This document shows positions 25,886 through 33,970 of a stretch of 64,000 nucleotides of DNA, piece after piece. Each line of letters begins with the position of its first letter. Position 1 is the stretch's first letter. This DNA comes from Archangium gephyra (GTDB taxonomy: Bacteria > Myxococcota > Myxococcia > Myxococcales > Myxococcaceae). The stretch is taken from positions 4,844,501 to 4,908,500 of the forward strand of contig NZ_CP011509.1 in the NCBI RefSeq assembly GCF_001027285.1, given 5' to 3'. A program made the position numbers and the translations under genes. The notes beneath the pieces are model-generated. The model searched no databases and had not been told where the DNA came from. It saw only the letters and a program-made list of their open reading frames with translations.

Positions 25886-28057
25886 TCAGTCCAGCGCCAG
25901 GTTCGCGGGATTGGAGGCGGACTTGTCCATGATGCCGGTGGGCCCGTCGTTGAGCACGCACTCCCCACTCACCTGCTCGGAGAAGTTGCAGCCCGACTTC
26001 GGGTTGCCCCAGCGGCTGGTGGAGTTGAGCCACGACAGGCTCCCGCCATACGCGCCCAACGGCTGCCAGAAGAAGGGCACGGTGCTGTTCCAGGTGTACC
26101 AGGGAATGCCGCGGCCCGTGTCGTCCGCGAGGAAGTCCCCGTTGCCGATGGTCTTGTAGATGTGCCGGGCGGCATCCGGGTAGAGGCCGTGCGAGCCCAG
26201 GGCCGCGTACACCTCCGCGTGGAAGCCCCCCGTCACGGCCACGTTCTTGTCGCCGTAGTTGAACGTCTGTCCCCCCGAGTGCTGGCTCAGGAACACCTGG
26301 GACGGCCGGCCATCCACGAAGCGCACCGTGAAGTGCTCCCAGTCGCCCACGTGGTTGCCGAAGGTGGAGTAGCCACCCACGCAGCCCCAGGGCGAGTACC
26401 AGCCGATGCAGATGCGCTTGCCATTGTTGTACGGGTAGAAGGTCCAGTAGACGATGTCCGTGATGTTGGTCGGCTGCCCATTCTGCGTGCGATTGATGAG
26501 CTCCGCGTAGATGGGCACCGAACCCGGCCGCTGACCATCGAGGAACTGGGGATCCGTGCAGGAGTCACACCCCAGCGACTGGTTGGTCACCATGTACCCA
26601 CCGGACTCGTGCACGTTGGGCAGGAAGAACTCGACCGAGGACGGGAAGTAGTACTCCTCCCCATGCAGCCACACGAGCGGAGCGTACTGGGAGGCCGTCA
26701 CGGCATCCACGGGCACGCCCTTCATCTCCGGGTTGGCGAGGGCGCTCTTGTTGAGCACCCAGTAGCGGTTGCCGCCGGTGTCCGAGTGGCTCGGCCGGGC
26801 GATGAAGGTGGAGAGCGCCAGGCCGCGATGATCCCTCGGCTCCACCTGCCAGATGCCCGCATCGTAATCCGCGCCCGAGCCCGCGTCGTTCCATACCCAG
26901 GCGGGGTTGGCCGGGAGCACGTACTCGCTGCGCACGCAGCGGATGAGGTCCGTCGAGGGCTTGCCGTAACCGAGCACCGTGACGGTGCCCAGGCAGGTGT
27001 AGCCCGCGGCGGGCACCGGCTCCCAGATGGAGACGTCATGGGTGCCGCCCGAGCCCCAGTCGCTCCACACCCACGCGTAGTCGACGGGCCGCGCCAGCAC
27101 ATCTCCCTCGCCGTAGGCCACGAAGCTCGTCCGGGGCGCCGAGCCATGGAAGGGCTGGGCCACGTCGCCCAGCGATTGGTAACCGGGGTACTGGGAGAGG
27201 TTGGGGCGCCAGACGGCCACGTCGTTGTCGGCCCCCGTCCCGTGGTCGTCGTACACCCAGTTGAACGCCGTGGCTCCCTGGACGTAGAGCCGCTGGGGGT
27301 AGCGGATGACGGCCTTGTCCGAGCGCAGCGTGAACTCGCCGCTCTGCCCGCCGGAGTAGGTCGCCGCGACGAGCTTGTAGGTGCCCGGCGACAGGACATA
27401 GGACAGGCGTGAGGTGAGGTTCCCACCGCCGTCATCGTCCTGGGCGAGGACGTTGCCATTGGCATCCAGCAGGTAGAGGTACGTGTCGAGCGGCGCGGTG
27501 AGATGGAACGTCACCGCGCTGGCCGGCCCGGAGTAGTCCACGATGAATTGCCGGTTGGCCGGGCTGGAAGGATTCATCCCGCCCGAGCCGCTCCAATAGC
27601 CATACACGGCATTGCCCTGCTGCAGGGAGGGCGACTCGACCACCATGCTGGAGGCCACGTCGTTGAAGTCGTCTCCCACCCAGGTCGCGTCCGAGGTGAA
27701 GACCTTCGACCTGCCCGTGAAGCCGCCGTGCTCGTAGAGCGTGACGCGCCAGCCGGCCGGCACCTGGAGCGAGCTGACCGAGTCATTGCCCACGGCCGTC
27801 AGGTGGCCCATGTCATAGCGGCCAGGCTGGAAGGACTGGACGCGGCCTCCGTAGCTCCCATGCTCGAAGAGCAGCACCGTGGTGGCGAGGGCCTGGGCAG
27901 TCGAGCCGGGCGCCTCGTCCTCCAGGGGGAGCTCCTCTCCCGGGCCGCAGCCCACGCCCGCCAGGAGCGCGGTGCCCATGAGGAGTGCCCGCCAGCGATG
28001 GCTCCTGGAGGGCAGGGGGACGGAAGCGGCGGGGCCGCGGGGATGGCTCTGCTTCAT
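25886..28057 (-). CDS. Crystallin-PPC-Vps62 multidomain lipoprotein
   Basis: A 723-residue exported lipoprotein (lipobox LLAGVGC). Residues about 55-140 form two beta/gamma-crystallin Greek-key motifs (LLFEHGSYGGRVQSFQPGRY, TLYEHGGFTGRSKVF). About 165-250 resembles a PPC domain (LYLLDANGNVLAQDDDGGG...YVLSPGTYKLVAATY). The C-terminal 430 residues match Vps62/DUF946 (APLVWLHGEEYYFPSSVEFF, FGNHVGDWEHFTVRFVDGRP, GFHAEVYAALGSHGLYPD). Start ATG 28057. A sigma-54 promoter (28116-28132) and upstream palindromes precede it, and the sigma-54 activator gene is divergent. A surface binding or membrane-targeting role is inferred. Confidence 0.85.
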   Translation of the reverse strand: MKQSHPRGPAASVPLPSRSHRWRALLMGTALLAGVGCGPGEELPLEDEAPGSTAQALATTVLLFEHGSYGGRVQSFQPGRYDMGHLTAVGNDSVSSLQVPAGWRVTLYEHGGFTGRSKVFTSDATWVGDDFNDVASSMVVESPSLQQGNAVYGYWSGSGGMNPSSPANRQFIVDYSGPASAVTFHLTAPLDTYLYLLDANGNVLAQDDDGGGNLTSRLSYVLSPGTYKLVAATYSGGQSGEFTLRSDKAVIRYPQRLYVQGATAFNWVYDDHGTGADNDVAVWRPNLSQYPGYQSLGDVAQPFHGSAPRTSFVAYGEGDVLARPVDYAWVWSDWGSGGTHDVSIWEPVPAAGYTCLGTVTVLGYGKPSTDLIRCVRSEYVLPANPAWVWNDAGSGADYDAGIWQVEPRDHRGLALSTFIARPSHSDTGGNRYWVLNKSALANPEMKGVPVDAVTASQYAPLVWLHGEEYYFPSSVEFFLPNVHESGGYMVTNQSLGCDSCTDPQFLDGQRPGSVPIYAELINRTQNGQPTNITDIVYWTFYPYNNGKRICIGWYSPWGCVGGYSTFGNHVGDWEHFTVRFVDGRPSQVFLSQHSGGQTFNYGDKNVAVTGGFHAEVYAALGSHGLYPDAARHIYKTIGNGDFLADDTGRGIPWYTWNSTVPFFWQPLGAYGGSLSWLNSTSRWGNPKSGCNFSEQVSGECVLNDGPTGIMDKSASNPANLALD

Positions 28058-28115
28058 GGTGGGACCTTCCGGGTTCGGGGAGTCTCGAAGGGACTCGGGG
28101 TTCGGCGTGCCCCCT

Positions 28116-28132
28116 GAGCACGCGTCGTGCCA
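28116..28132 (-). promoter_or_regulatory. Sigma-54 promoter of the Vps62-type lipoprotein
   Basis: The minus strand reads TGGCACG-ACGC-GTGCT. The -24 GG and -12 GC are 10 bp apart, as sigma-54 requires. It lies about 60 bp before the ATG and matches the promoters at 32217 and 33841. Confidence 0.75.
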
Positions 28133-28198
28133 GCACGCCCCTGGAGGTGCTTCCGAGGAGAAATCCCACGGGGAATGTCTCGCGGGCCCGTGGCGCGT

Positions 28199-28237
28199 AT
28201 GTCGGCGACATGTCGCTGGATCCGCGACACGTCGCGG
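28199..28237. promoter_or_regulatory. Candidate activator sites (two palindromes)
   Basis: ATGTCGGCGACAT (28199-28211) and the perfect CCGCGAC-AC-GTCGCGG (28222-28237) lie 65-105 bp upstream of the -24 element. Related palindromes sit at 32306 and 33931 in the same position relative to their promoters. Confidence 0.6.
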
Positions 28238-28424
28238 CCGGGGGCCGTGTGGCGGAGGCGGGGGCTCACCTCCGGCCACTCATGGGCCGGGCCACGGGGA
28301 GGGAAGTGCTACAGTCGGGGCCGATGTCTCGCTCCGACCCCCGCGAGTCCCAGTCCCCCCACTGGTCGCCGAAGTCTCCACCGCCGTTGGCCATGAGCCG
28401 CTCGCCGCGCCATCCGCCGATCAG

Positions 28425-29933
28425 GTGGTGCCGGTGCTGACCGTCCTTTCCCATCCCACGGCCACCCGGGCCGGAGAGCGGCTCCTGCTGGAGGGGATCG
28501 CCGCCGGACGGGAGGTGGCCCTGTCTCGCAACGGCCCGAACTTCACCCGGCCCGGAGAGACCTTCGGGCAGCCCCTGGCCGACCCCTTCGTGAGCCGCAA
28601 CCCCCTCGTGTTCTCACCGGGCGAAGGAGGGCGGCTCCGGTTGCGCGTGGGCGAGGGGGGAACCCGGGTGGTGATGGACGGGCAGCTCGTGACGAGCCGT
28701 GAGTTCACCCCGGAGGAGCTGACGGCGGGCGTGCTGTTGGAGCTCTCGGGGCGCGTGGTGTTGCTGCTGCACCAGGACTCGGGCGGCGCGCGAGCGCCTG
28801 GGGACACCCTGGGCATGGTGGGCACGAGCCCCGGCATCCGGCGCGTGCGCGAGCACATCCAGCGCATCGCCGACCTCCATGTCCCGGTCCTGGTGCGGGG
28901 AGAGACGGGGACGGGCAAGGAGCTGGTGGCCCAGGCCATCCACCAGCACAGCCCGCGCAAGGGGCGCCCCTTCCTCAGCGTGAACCTGGGCTCCATCCCC
29001 AAGGAGCTGGCGGCCGCCGAGCTGTTCGGCGCGAAGAAGGGCGCCTATTCGGGCGCCACGCAGGACCGCGAGGGGTTCTTCCGGGCGGCCCAGGGCGGCA
29101 CCCTGTTCCTCGACGAGGTGGGCGAGGCGCCTCCGGAGGTGCAGGTGATGCTGCTCCGGGTGCTGGAGACCGGCGAGCTGTACCCGGTGGGCGGGCAGAC
29201 CCCCATCAAGACGGATGTCCGGCTGATCGCCGCGACCGATGCCAACCTGGAGGAGCACATCCGGGAGGGGCGCTTCAAGGCGCCGCTGCTGCATCGCCTG
29301 GCCGGTTATGAGATCCGGCTGCCGCCCCTGCGCGAGCGCCGCGAGGACATCGGGATGCTGTTCCAGCACTTCGCCCGGGAGGAGCTGGAGTCCATTGGCG
29401 AGGCGCACCGCCTGACGCCCAGGGATCCCTATGCCGAGCCGTGGTTGCCAGCGCCGCTCGCGGTGCGCCTGCTGCGTTACGCCTGGCCCGGCAACATCCG
29501 GCAGTTGCGCAACATCACCCGGCAGCTGGTGATTGGCAGCCGGGGGCAGCCCGTCCTCCAGATGGACTCGCGGCTCGCCGAGGAGCTGGAGGCCGCGGGG
29601 CCGGCGCCCAAGCCCGCACCCGCGCCCACGGCGGTGGCTCGCCGCAAGTCCACCGAGGTCTCCGGAGACGAGCTCCTCTCCGCGCTCCGGCAGCACGCCT
29701 GGGATCTCAAGTTGGCGGCGGACACGCTCGGGATTCCGCGCTCCTCCATCTACGATCTCATCGACAAGCACCCGAACATCCGCCGGGCGGGGACCCTGAG
29801 CACGGAGGAGATCACCGCCTGCCATCAGGCGTGCGGAGGCGACCTGGAGGCCATGGCCCAGCGCCTGGAGGTCTCCAAGAAGGCTCTCAACCGGCGCCTC
29901 AAGGAATTGGGCCTGAGCGCCAGGAACGCTTGA
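28425..29933 (+). CDS. Sigma-54 activator with FHA domain
   Basis: A roughly 500-residue enhancer-binding protein. An N-terminal FHA-like domain (to about 110; ERLLLEGIAAGREVALSRNG) is followed by an AAA+ domain with Walker A GETGTGKE, Walker B GGTLFLDEVGE, and GAYSGA where most have GAFTGA. The C-terminus has two Fis-like helix-turn-helix units in tandem (LKLAADTLGIPRSSIYDLID; LEAMAQRLEVSKKALNRRLK). FHA-type activators in myxobacteria usually answer Ser/Thr kinases. The start is uncertain: the first in-frame GTG is at 28425, and the family-like VPVLTVLSHP begins a codon or two later. It is divergent from a lipoprotein gene with a sigma-54 promoter, so it probably drives that regulon. Confidence 0.85.
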   Translation: MVPVLTVLSHPTATRAGERLLLEGIAAGREVALSRNGPNFTRPGETFGQPLADPFVSRNPLVFSPGEGGRLRLRVGEGGTRVVMDGQLVTSREFTPEELTAGVLLELSGRVVLLLHQDSGGARAPGDTLGMVGTSPGIRRVREHIQRIADLHVPVLVRGETGTGKELVAQAIHQHSPRKGRPFLSVNLGSIPKELAAAELFGAKKGAYSGATQDREGFFRAAQGGTLFLDEVGEAPPEVQVMLLRVLETGELYPVGGQTPIKTDVRLIAATDANLEEHIREGRFKAPLLHRLAGYEIRLPPLRERREDIGMLFQHFAREELESIGEAHRLTPRDPYAEPWLPAPLAVRLLRYAWPGNIRQLRNITRQLVIGSRGQPVLQMDSRLAEELEAAGPAPKPAPAPTAVARRKSTEVSGDELLSALRQHAWDLKLAADTLGIPRSSIYDLIDKHPNIRRAGTLSTEEITACHQACGGDLEAMAQRLEVSKKALNRRLKELGLSARNA

Positions 29934-29953
29934 AGCCCGAAAGGAGCAACACC

Positions 29954-30409
29954 GTGGCGAAGCATCAACTGATCATCTCCAGAGACTCCAAGAACCCCTC
30001 CGTGGTCCGTTCCGAAGAGGGGCAGCTCAAGCACACCCGCACGCTGGTGGTCAATTGGAAGGGGTCGTGGGAGCCAAGGGAGCAACCCGGCCTGTTCCTG
30101 GTGGTGGCTCCGGGGGATGAGCTGGAAATCGTGTTCGCCGACGAGCAGCACGAGAGCGCCAGCCTCTGGTTCTTCAGTCGGGTGAACCCCTTGAGCTCCT
30201 TGCTCCTGCCCCTGCCGGAGAGCCATCGTCAAGGGCAATGGGAGCGCGTGGACCTCCAGAAGGGGAGCGTGATCCTCACGGTGAATGGTGCGATTGCCCG
30301 GGACTCGGGAGAGTCACGGTATGACCTGCGCGTCAGTGCGGTGGGGGAAATGCCACCGCGCATTGTCGGGCAGGGAAATCCTGGCACCATGACGGCTTCC
30401 AAGCCCTGA
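29954..30409 (+). CDS. Small hypothetical protein
   Basis: A 151-residue protein starting at GTG 29954 with AAGGAG 8-10 bases upstream, 20 bp after the activator stop and probably co-transcribed with it. It has no signal peptide. It is mostly beta-strand-like (TLVVNWKGSWEPREQPGLFL, WERVDLQKGSVILTVNG). I do not recognise the family. Its operon position suggests a link to the activator or its signal. Confidence 0.7.
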   Translation: MAKHQLIISRDSKNPSVVRSEEGQLKHTRTLVVNWKGSWEPREQPGLFLVVAPGDELEIVFADEQHESASLWFFSRVNPLSSLLLPLPESHRQGQWERVDLQKGSVILTVNGAIARDSGESRYDLRVSAVGEMPPRIVGQGNPGTMTASKP

Positions 30410-30425
30410 AGAATGTCGAAATGAA

Positions 30426-30460
30426 GCACCCGCGGACCGCACGAGGCGGGCCGCGGGTGC
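30426..30460. terminator. Shared bidirectional terminator hairpin
   Basis: GCACCCGCGG pairs with CCGCGGGTGC around an inner CCGC/GCGG. It sits between the convergent ends of the genes stopping at 30409 and 30483. The same hairpin recurs at 32376-32408. Confidence 0.65.
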
Positions 30461-30482
30461 GAGGTACCGCACGGGGGGCTGT

Positions 30483-32168
30483 CTACTGGATGGTGAAGGC
30501 CACCGTGCCGGTGCAGCTCCCGCTGGAGTAGCAGCCGGCCTGGATCCGGTAGGTGCCGGTCTGGGTGGCCGTGTAGCCCACGAACGAGAGGTAACCGCCG
30601 CAAGCGTCGTCATTGGCGGCCACGTACGAGCCATCCGGGGCATACAGGCGCAGGTAGGTGTCACCCGAGCCGGACGCGCCGCTCACTCCGCAGGTGCCGA
30701 ACGAGAGCGTCTGCCCGGTGGTGAGGCTCACGTCGTAGGGGGTGGTGTTCTGCGCCGCGCTGCTGGTGTTGGAGGCGCTGTAGGTGAAGCTGCCCGAGGT
30801 GGGCTGCGTGGGAGGAGGCGCGTACTGGAGCTGCAACTGGGCGCTGCGGCCGTTGAAGGGGTGGTCGGCGCCCTGCACCGACATCCAGGCGCAATCCCCC
30901 CGGCTCCACAGGTCCACCATCTGGTTGTTCGAGCTGTAGGTGGCCCCGCCCTGGACGTAGGGGTTGCTCGCCACGAACTGGCCGGGAGCCGCGGCGAAGG
31001 GAGTGCCCCGCAGGTCCACGTTGCCCACTCCAGGGTTGCCGTAGTCGCAGTTCATCGCCGCGGCATAGGACATGGAGGTGACGGCATTGTTGACCGGGTG
31101 CGTGAGGTAGCCGGAGGAGGTGGAGAAGGTCTGGTCACCGGTGGTCACGCGCAGGGTGGCGGGGTCGATGCGAACCTTGGTGAAGAGGGTGCGCACGTTG
31201 GTGCCGCCGCTGCTGTTGGAGCCAGCGGTGTACTGGGAGAAGTTGAGCGAGGGGCCCGTCGAGGGCAGCGACAGGTACTCCGCGGGAGTGCTCGCCATGT
31301 TGCGGCACCACGCCGTCCAGGGCTTGGTGGCATCGCCGTTGACGTACAGCACGTACTCGCCATCCGTCGCGGCGGGATGGGCGGTCTTGAGCGCCTGGCA
31401 GCTCGCCGGGGTGCTCGGCCTGTACTGGAGCTGGAGCTGGGCGCTGCGGCCGTTGAAGGGGTGGTCGGCGCCCTGCACCGACATCCAGCCGCAATCCCCC
31501 CGGTTCCACAGATCCACCACCTGGTTGTCCGAGCTGTAGGTGGCCGCGCCGGAGGGGTAGGAGCCGACCAACGCGAACTGGCCGGGCGCTGCGGCGAAGG
31601 GAGTGCCCCGCAGGTCCACGTTGCCCAGTCCGGGGTTGCCGAAGTCGCAGTTCATCGCCGCGGCATAGGACATGGAGGTGACGGCATTATTGACCGGGTG
31701 CGTGAGGTAGCCGGAGGAGGTGGAGAAGGTCTGGTCGCCGGTGGTCACGCGCAGGGTGGCGGGGTCGATGCGAACCTTGGTGAAGAGGGTGCGCACGTTG
31801 GTGCCGCCGCTGCTGTTGGAGCCCGCGGTGTACTGGGAGAAGTTGAGCGAGGGGCCCGTCGAGGGCAGCGACAGGTACTCCGCGGGAGTGCTCGCCATGT
31901 TGCGGCACCACGCCGACCAGGGCTTGGACCTGTCGCCGCCGTGGAACAGCACGTACGGGCCATCCGCCGCGGCGGGGTTGGCGGTCTTGATGGCCTGGCA
32001 GCTCGCCGGACCGGTCGTGATCGCGGCCCGCGTCTGGCCCAACTCCGTGGGGGCCTGCGGGTCGAGCCCCTGGGTCTCGGGGCTCTCCGGCGCCTCCATC
32101 CCGCAGGCGGGGAGGACGGCGAGGCTGGCGGCGAACATCAGCTTCTTCCAACGAGGTGTATGCATCAT
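30483..32168 (-). CDS. Double GON-domain lipoprotein with PPC-like tail
   Basis: A 561-residue lipoprotein (lipobox LPAC, Cys 22). Two GON-like domains of about 200 residues follow, each with PASCQ-x-IKTxxP, YVLxx[53 protein letters not shown] and [19 protein letters not shown] domains are best known from ADAMTS proteases, but are also found in bacterial secreted proteins. The last 105 residues are PPC-like (TGQTLSFGTCGV, DTYLRLYAPDGSYVAANDDA). ATG 32168 starts the signal peptide. It has a sigma-54 promoter at 32217 and a near twin directly upstream (32439-33791). Confidence 0.85.
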   Translation of the reverse strand: MMHTPRWKKLMFAASLAVLPACGMEAPESPETQGLDPQAPTELGQTRAAITTGPASCQAIKTANPAAADGPYVLFHGGDRSKPWSAWCRNMASTPAEYLSLPSTGPSLNFSQYTAGSNSSGGTNVRTLFTKVRIDPATLRVTTGDQTFSTSSGYLTHPVNNAVTSMSYAAAMNCDFGNPGLGNVDLRGTPFAAAPGQFALVGSYPSGAATYSSDNQVVDLWNRGDCGWMSVQGADHPFNGRSAQLQLQYRPSTPASCQALKTAHPAATDGEYVLYVNGDATKPWTAWCRNMASTPAEYLSLPSTGPSLNFSQYTAGSNSSGGTNVRTLFTKVRIDPATLRVTTGDQTFSTSSGYLTHPVNNAVTSMSYAAAMNCDYGNPGVGNVDLRGTPFAAAPGQFVASNPYVQGGATYSSNNQMVDLWSRGDCAWMSVQGADHPFNGRSAQLQLQYAPPPTQPTSGSFTYSASNTSSAAQNTTPYDVSLTTGQTLSFGTCGVSGASGSGDTYLRLYAPDGSYVAANDDACGGYLSFVGYTATQTGTYRIQAGCYSSGSCTGTVAFTIQ

Positions 32169-32216
32169 GGGGGTTCTCCGGGATTTGGGGAGTCTCAATG
32201 AACTCGGGGAATCCTT

Positions 32217-32233
32217 GAGCACGCCTCGTGCCA
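32217..32233 (-). promoter_or_regulatory. Sigma-54 promoter, first GON gene
   Basis: The minus strand reads TTGGCACG-AGGC-GTGCT, with GG and GC 10 bp apart, about 50-65 bp before the ATG at 32168. Confidence 0.75.
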
Positions 32234-32305
32234 ACCCTCTCAGGGGAGCGCTCCAGAGGAGGAACCCCGTGGGGAAGGGTCTGGGAGGGGGGAGCGGCCA
32301 TCGGC

Positions 32306-32322
32306 GAATGTCGCCGACATTC
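32306..32322. promoter_or_regulatory. Candidate activator palindrome, first GON gene
   Basis: GAATGTCGCCGACATTC is a perfect 8+1+8 palindrome about 75-90 bp upstream of the -24 element at 32217-32233. It is the best form of the motif also seen at 28199 and 33931. Confidence 0.65.
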
Positions 32323-32375
32323 GTGAAACGTCGCGGCCCCGGGAGTCGCGCGGCAACAGGGGGGCGAAAAAGCAA

Positions 32376-32408
32376 CACCCGCGGACCGCACGAGGCGGGC
32401 CGCGGGTG
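32376..32408. terminator. Terminator hairpin copy
   Basis: Same hairpin as 30426-30460 (CACCCGCGG...CCGCGGGTG), lying just past the stop of the second GON gene at 32439. This shows that the terminator was part of the tandem duplication. Confidence 0.65.
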
Positions 32409-32438
32409 CGAGGGACCATCCCCCTCACGTCACGTGGG

Positions 32439-33791
32439 CTACAGGCTCATCGGCTTGTACTGGAGCTGGAGCTGGGCACCGCGGCCGTTGAAGGGGTGGT
32501 CGGCGCCCTGCACCGACATCCAGCCGCACTCGCCCCAGTTCCACAGGTCCACCACCTGGTTGTCCGAGCTGTAGGTGGCCCCGCCCGAGCCGTAGTAGCC
32601 GACCATCACGAACTCGCCAGGAGCCACCGCGAAGGAAGTGCCCCGCAGGTCCACGTTGCCCAGTCCAGGCCTGACGAAGTCGCAGTTCATGGCCGCTGCA
32701 TAGGACATGGAGGTGACGGCATCCCCGTGCCACAGCAGGCCAGAGGAGGTGGAGAAGGTCTGGTCACCGGTGCTCACGCGCAGGGTGGCGGGGTCGATGC
32801 GAACCTTGGAGAAGAGGGTCCGCACGTCGGTGCCGCCGCCGTTGTTGTAGCCCGCGGTGTACTGGGAGAAGTTGAGCGAGGGGCCCGTCGAAGCCAGCGA
32901 CAGGTACTCCGCGGGAGTGCCCGCCATGTTCTGGCACCACGCCGTCCAGGGCCTGGTGGCATCGCCATTGACGTACAGCACGTACTCACCATCCGCCGCG
33001 GCGGGAAGCGCGGTCTTGAGCTCCTGGCAGCTCGCCGGGGTGCTCGGCCTGTACTGGAGCTGGAACTGGGCGCTGCGGCCGTTGAAGGGGTGGTCGGCGC
33101 CCTGTACCGACATCCAGCCGCAATTGCCCCGGCCCCACAAGTCCACCACCTGGTTGTCCGAGCTGTAGGTAGCCGCGCCGGAGGGGTAGGAGCCGACCGC
33201 CACGAACTGGCCGGGAGCCGCGGCGAAGGGAGTACCCCGCAGGTCCACGTTGCCCAGGCCAGGGTTGCCGAAGTCGCAGTTCATCGCCGCGGCATAGGAC
33301 ATGGAGGTAACGGCATCCCCGTGCCAGAGCAGGCCGGAGGAGGTGGAGAAGGTCAGGTCACCGGTGCTCACGCGCAGGGTGGTGGGATCGATGCGAACCT
33401 TGGAGAAGAGGGTCCGCACGTTGGTGCCGCCGCCGTTGTGAACGCCCGCGGTGTACTGGGAGAAGTTGAGCGAGGGGCCCGTCGAGGGCAGAGACAGGTA
33501 CTCCGCGGGAGTGCCCGCCATGTTGCGGCACCACGCCGACCAGGGCTTGGACCTATCGCCGCCGTGGAACAGCACGTACGCACCATCCGCCGCGGCGGGG
33601 TTGGCGGTCTTGATGTCCTGGCAGCTCGCCGGACCGCTGGTGAGCGCGGCCCGCGTCTGGCCCAACTCCGTGGGGGCCTGCGGGTCGAGCCCCTTGGTAT
33701 CGGGGCTGTCCGGCGCCTCCATCCCGCAGGCGGGGAGGACGGCGAGGCTGGCGGCGAACATCAGCTTCTTCCAACGAGGTGTATGCATCAT
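32439..33791 (-). CDS. Double GON-domain lipoprotein (paralogue)
   Basis: A 450-residue lipoprotein whose first 22 residues, through the lipidated Cys, are identical to those of the gene at 30483-32168. It also has two GON-like domains ([57 protein letters not shown]). It lacks the PPC-like tail and ends after the second domain. The promoter, activator palindrome and terminator are duplicated too. Differences cluster in loops (GYLTHPVNNAV versus GLLWHGDAV), which suggests that binding specificities have diverged since the duplication. Start ATG 33791. Confidence 0.85.
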   Translation of the reverse strand: MMHTPRWKKLMFAASLAVLPACGMEAPDSPDTKGLDPQAPTELGQTRAALTSGPASCQDIKTANPAAADGAYVLFHGGDRSKPWSAWCRNMAGTPAEYLSLPSTGPSLNFSQYTAGVHNGGGTNVRTLFSKVRIDPTTLRVSTGDLTFSTSSGLLWHGDAVTSMSYAAAMNCDFGNPGLGNVDLRGTPFAAAPGQFVAVGSYPSGAATYSSDNQVVDLWGRGNCGWMSVQGADHPFNGRSAQFQLQYRPSTPASCQELKTALPAAADGEYVLYVNGDATRPWTAWCQNMAGTPAEYLSLASTGPSLNFSQYTAGYNNGGGTDVRTLFSKVRIDPATLRVSTGDQTFSTSSGLLWHGDAVTSMSYAAAMNCDFVRPGLGNVDLRGTSFAVAPGEFVMVGYYGSGGATYSSDNQVVDLWNWGECGWMSVQGADHPFNGRGAQLQLQYKPMSL

Positions 33792-33840
33792 GGGGGTTCT
33801 CCGGTGTTCGGGGGGTCTTCCTCGAACTCGGGGAGTCCTT

Positions 33841-33857
33841 GAGCACGCCTCGTGCCA
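33841..33857 (-). promoter_or_regulatory. Sigma-54 promoter, second GON gene
   Basis: The minus strand reads TGGCACG-AGGC-GTGCT, ending 50 bp before the ATG at 33791. It is the third copy of the element in the window. Confidence 0.75.
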
Positions 33858-33930
33858 GCACTCCCAGAGGGGCTCCTCGGAGGAGCACCCCCGTGGGGGA
33901 GGGTCTGGGAGGGGGGGAGCGGCCATCGGC

Positions 33931-33947
33931 GAATGTCGCCGACAATC
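33931..33947. promoter_or_regulatory. Candidate activator palindrome, second GON gene
   Basis: GAATGTCGCCGACAATC, the 32306 palindrome with one arm mismatch, lies about 75 bp upstream of the sigma-54 element at 33841-33857. Confidence 0.55.
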
Positions 33948-33970
33948 GCCAATTGTCGTGGCCCCGGGGG

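Noticed and set aside
28425-29933. Calling the GAYSGA loop inactivating in the sigma-54 activator
   Set aside because: Tyr and Ser are conservative changes from GAFTGA and all other AAA+ motifs are intact; activity is more likely than not.
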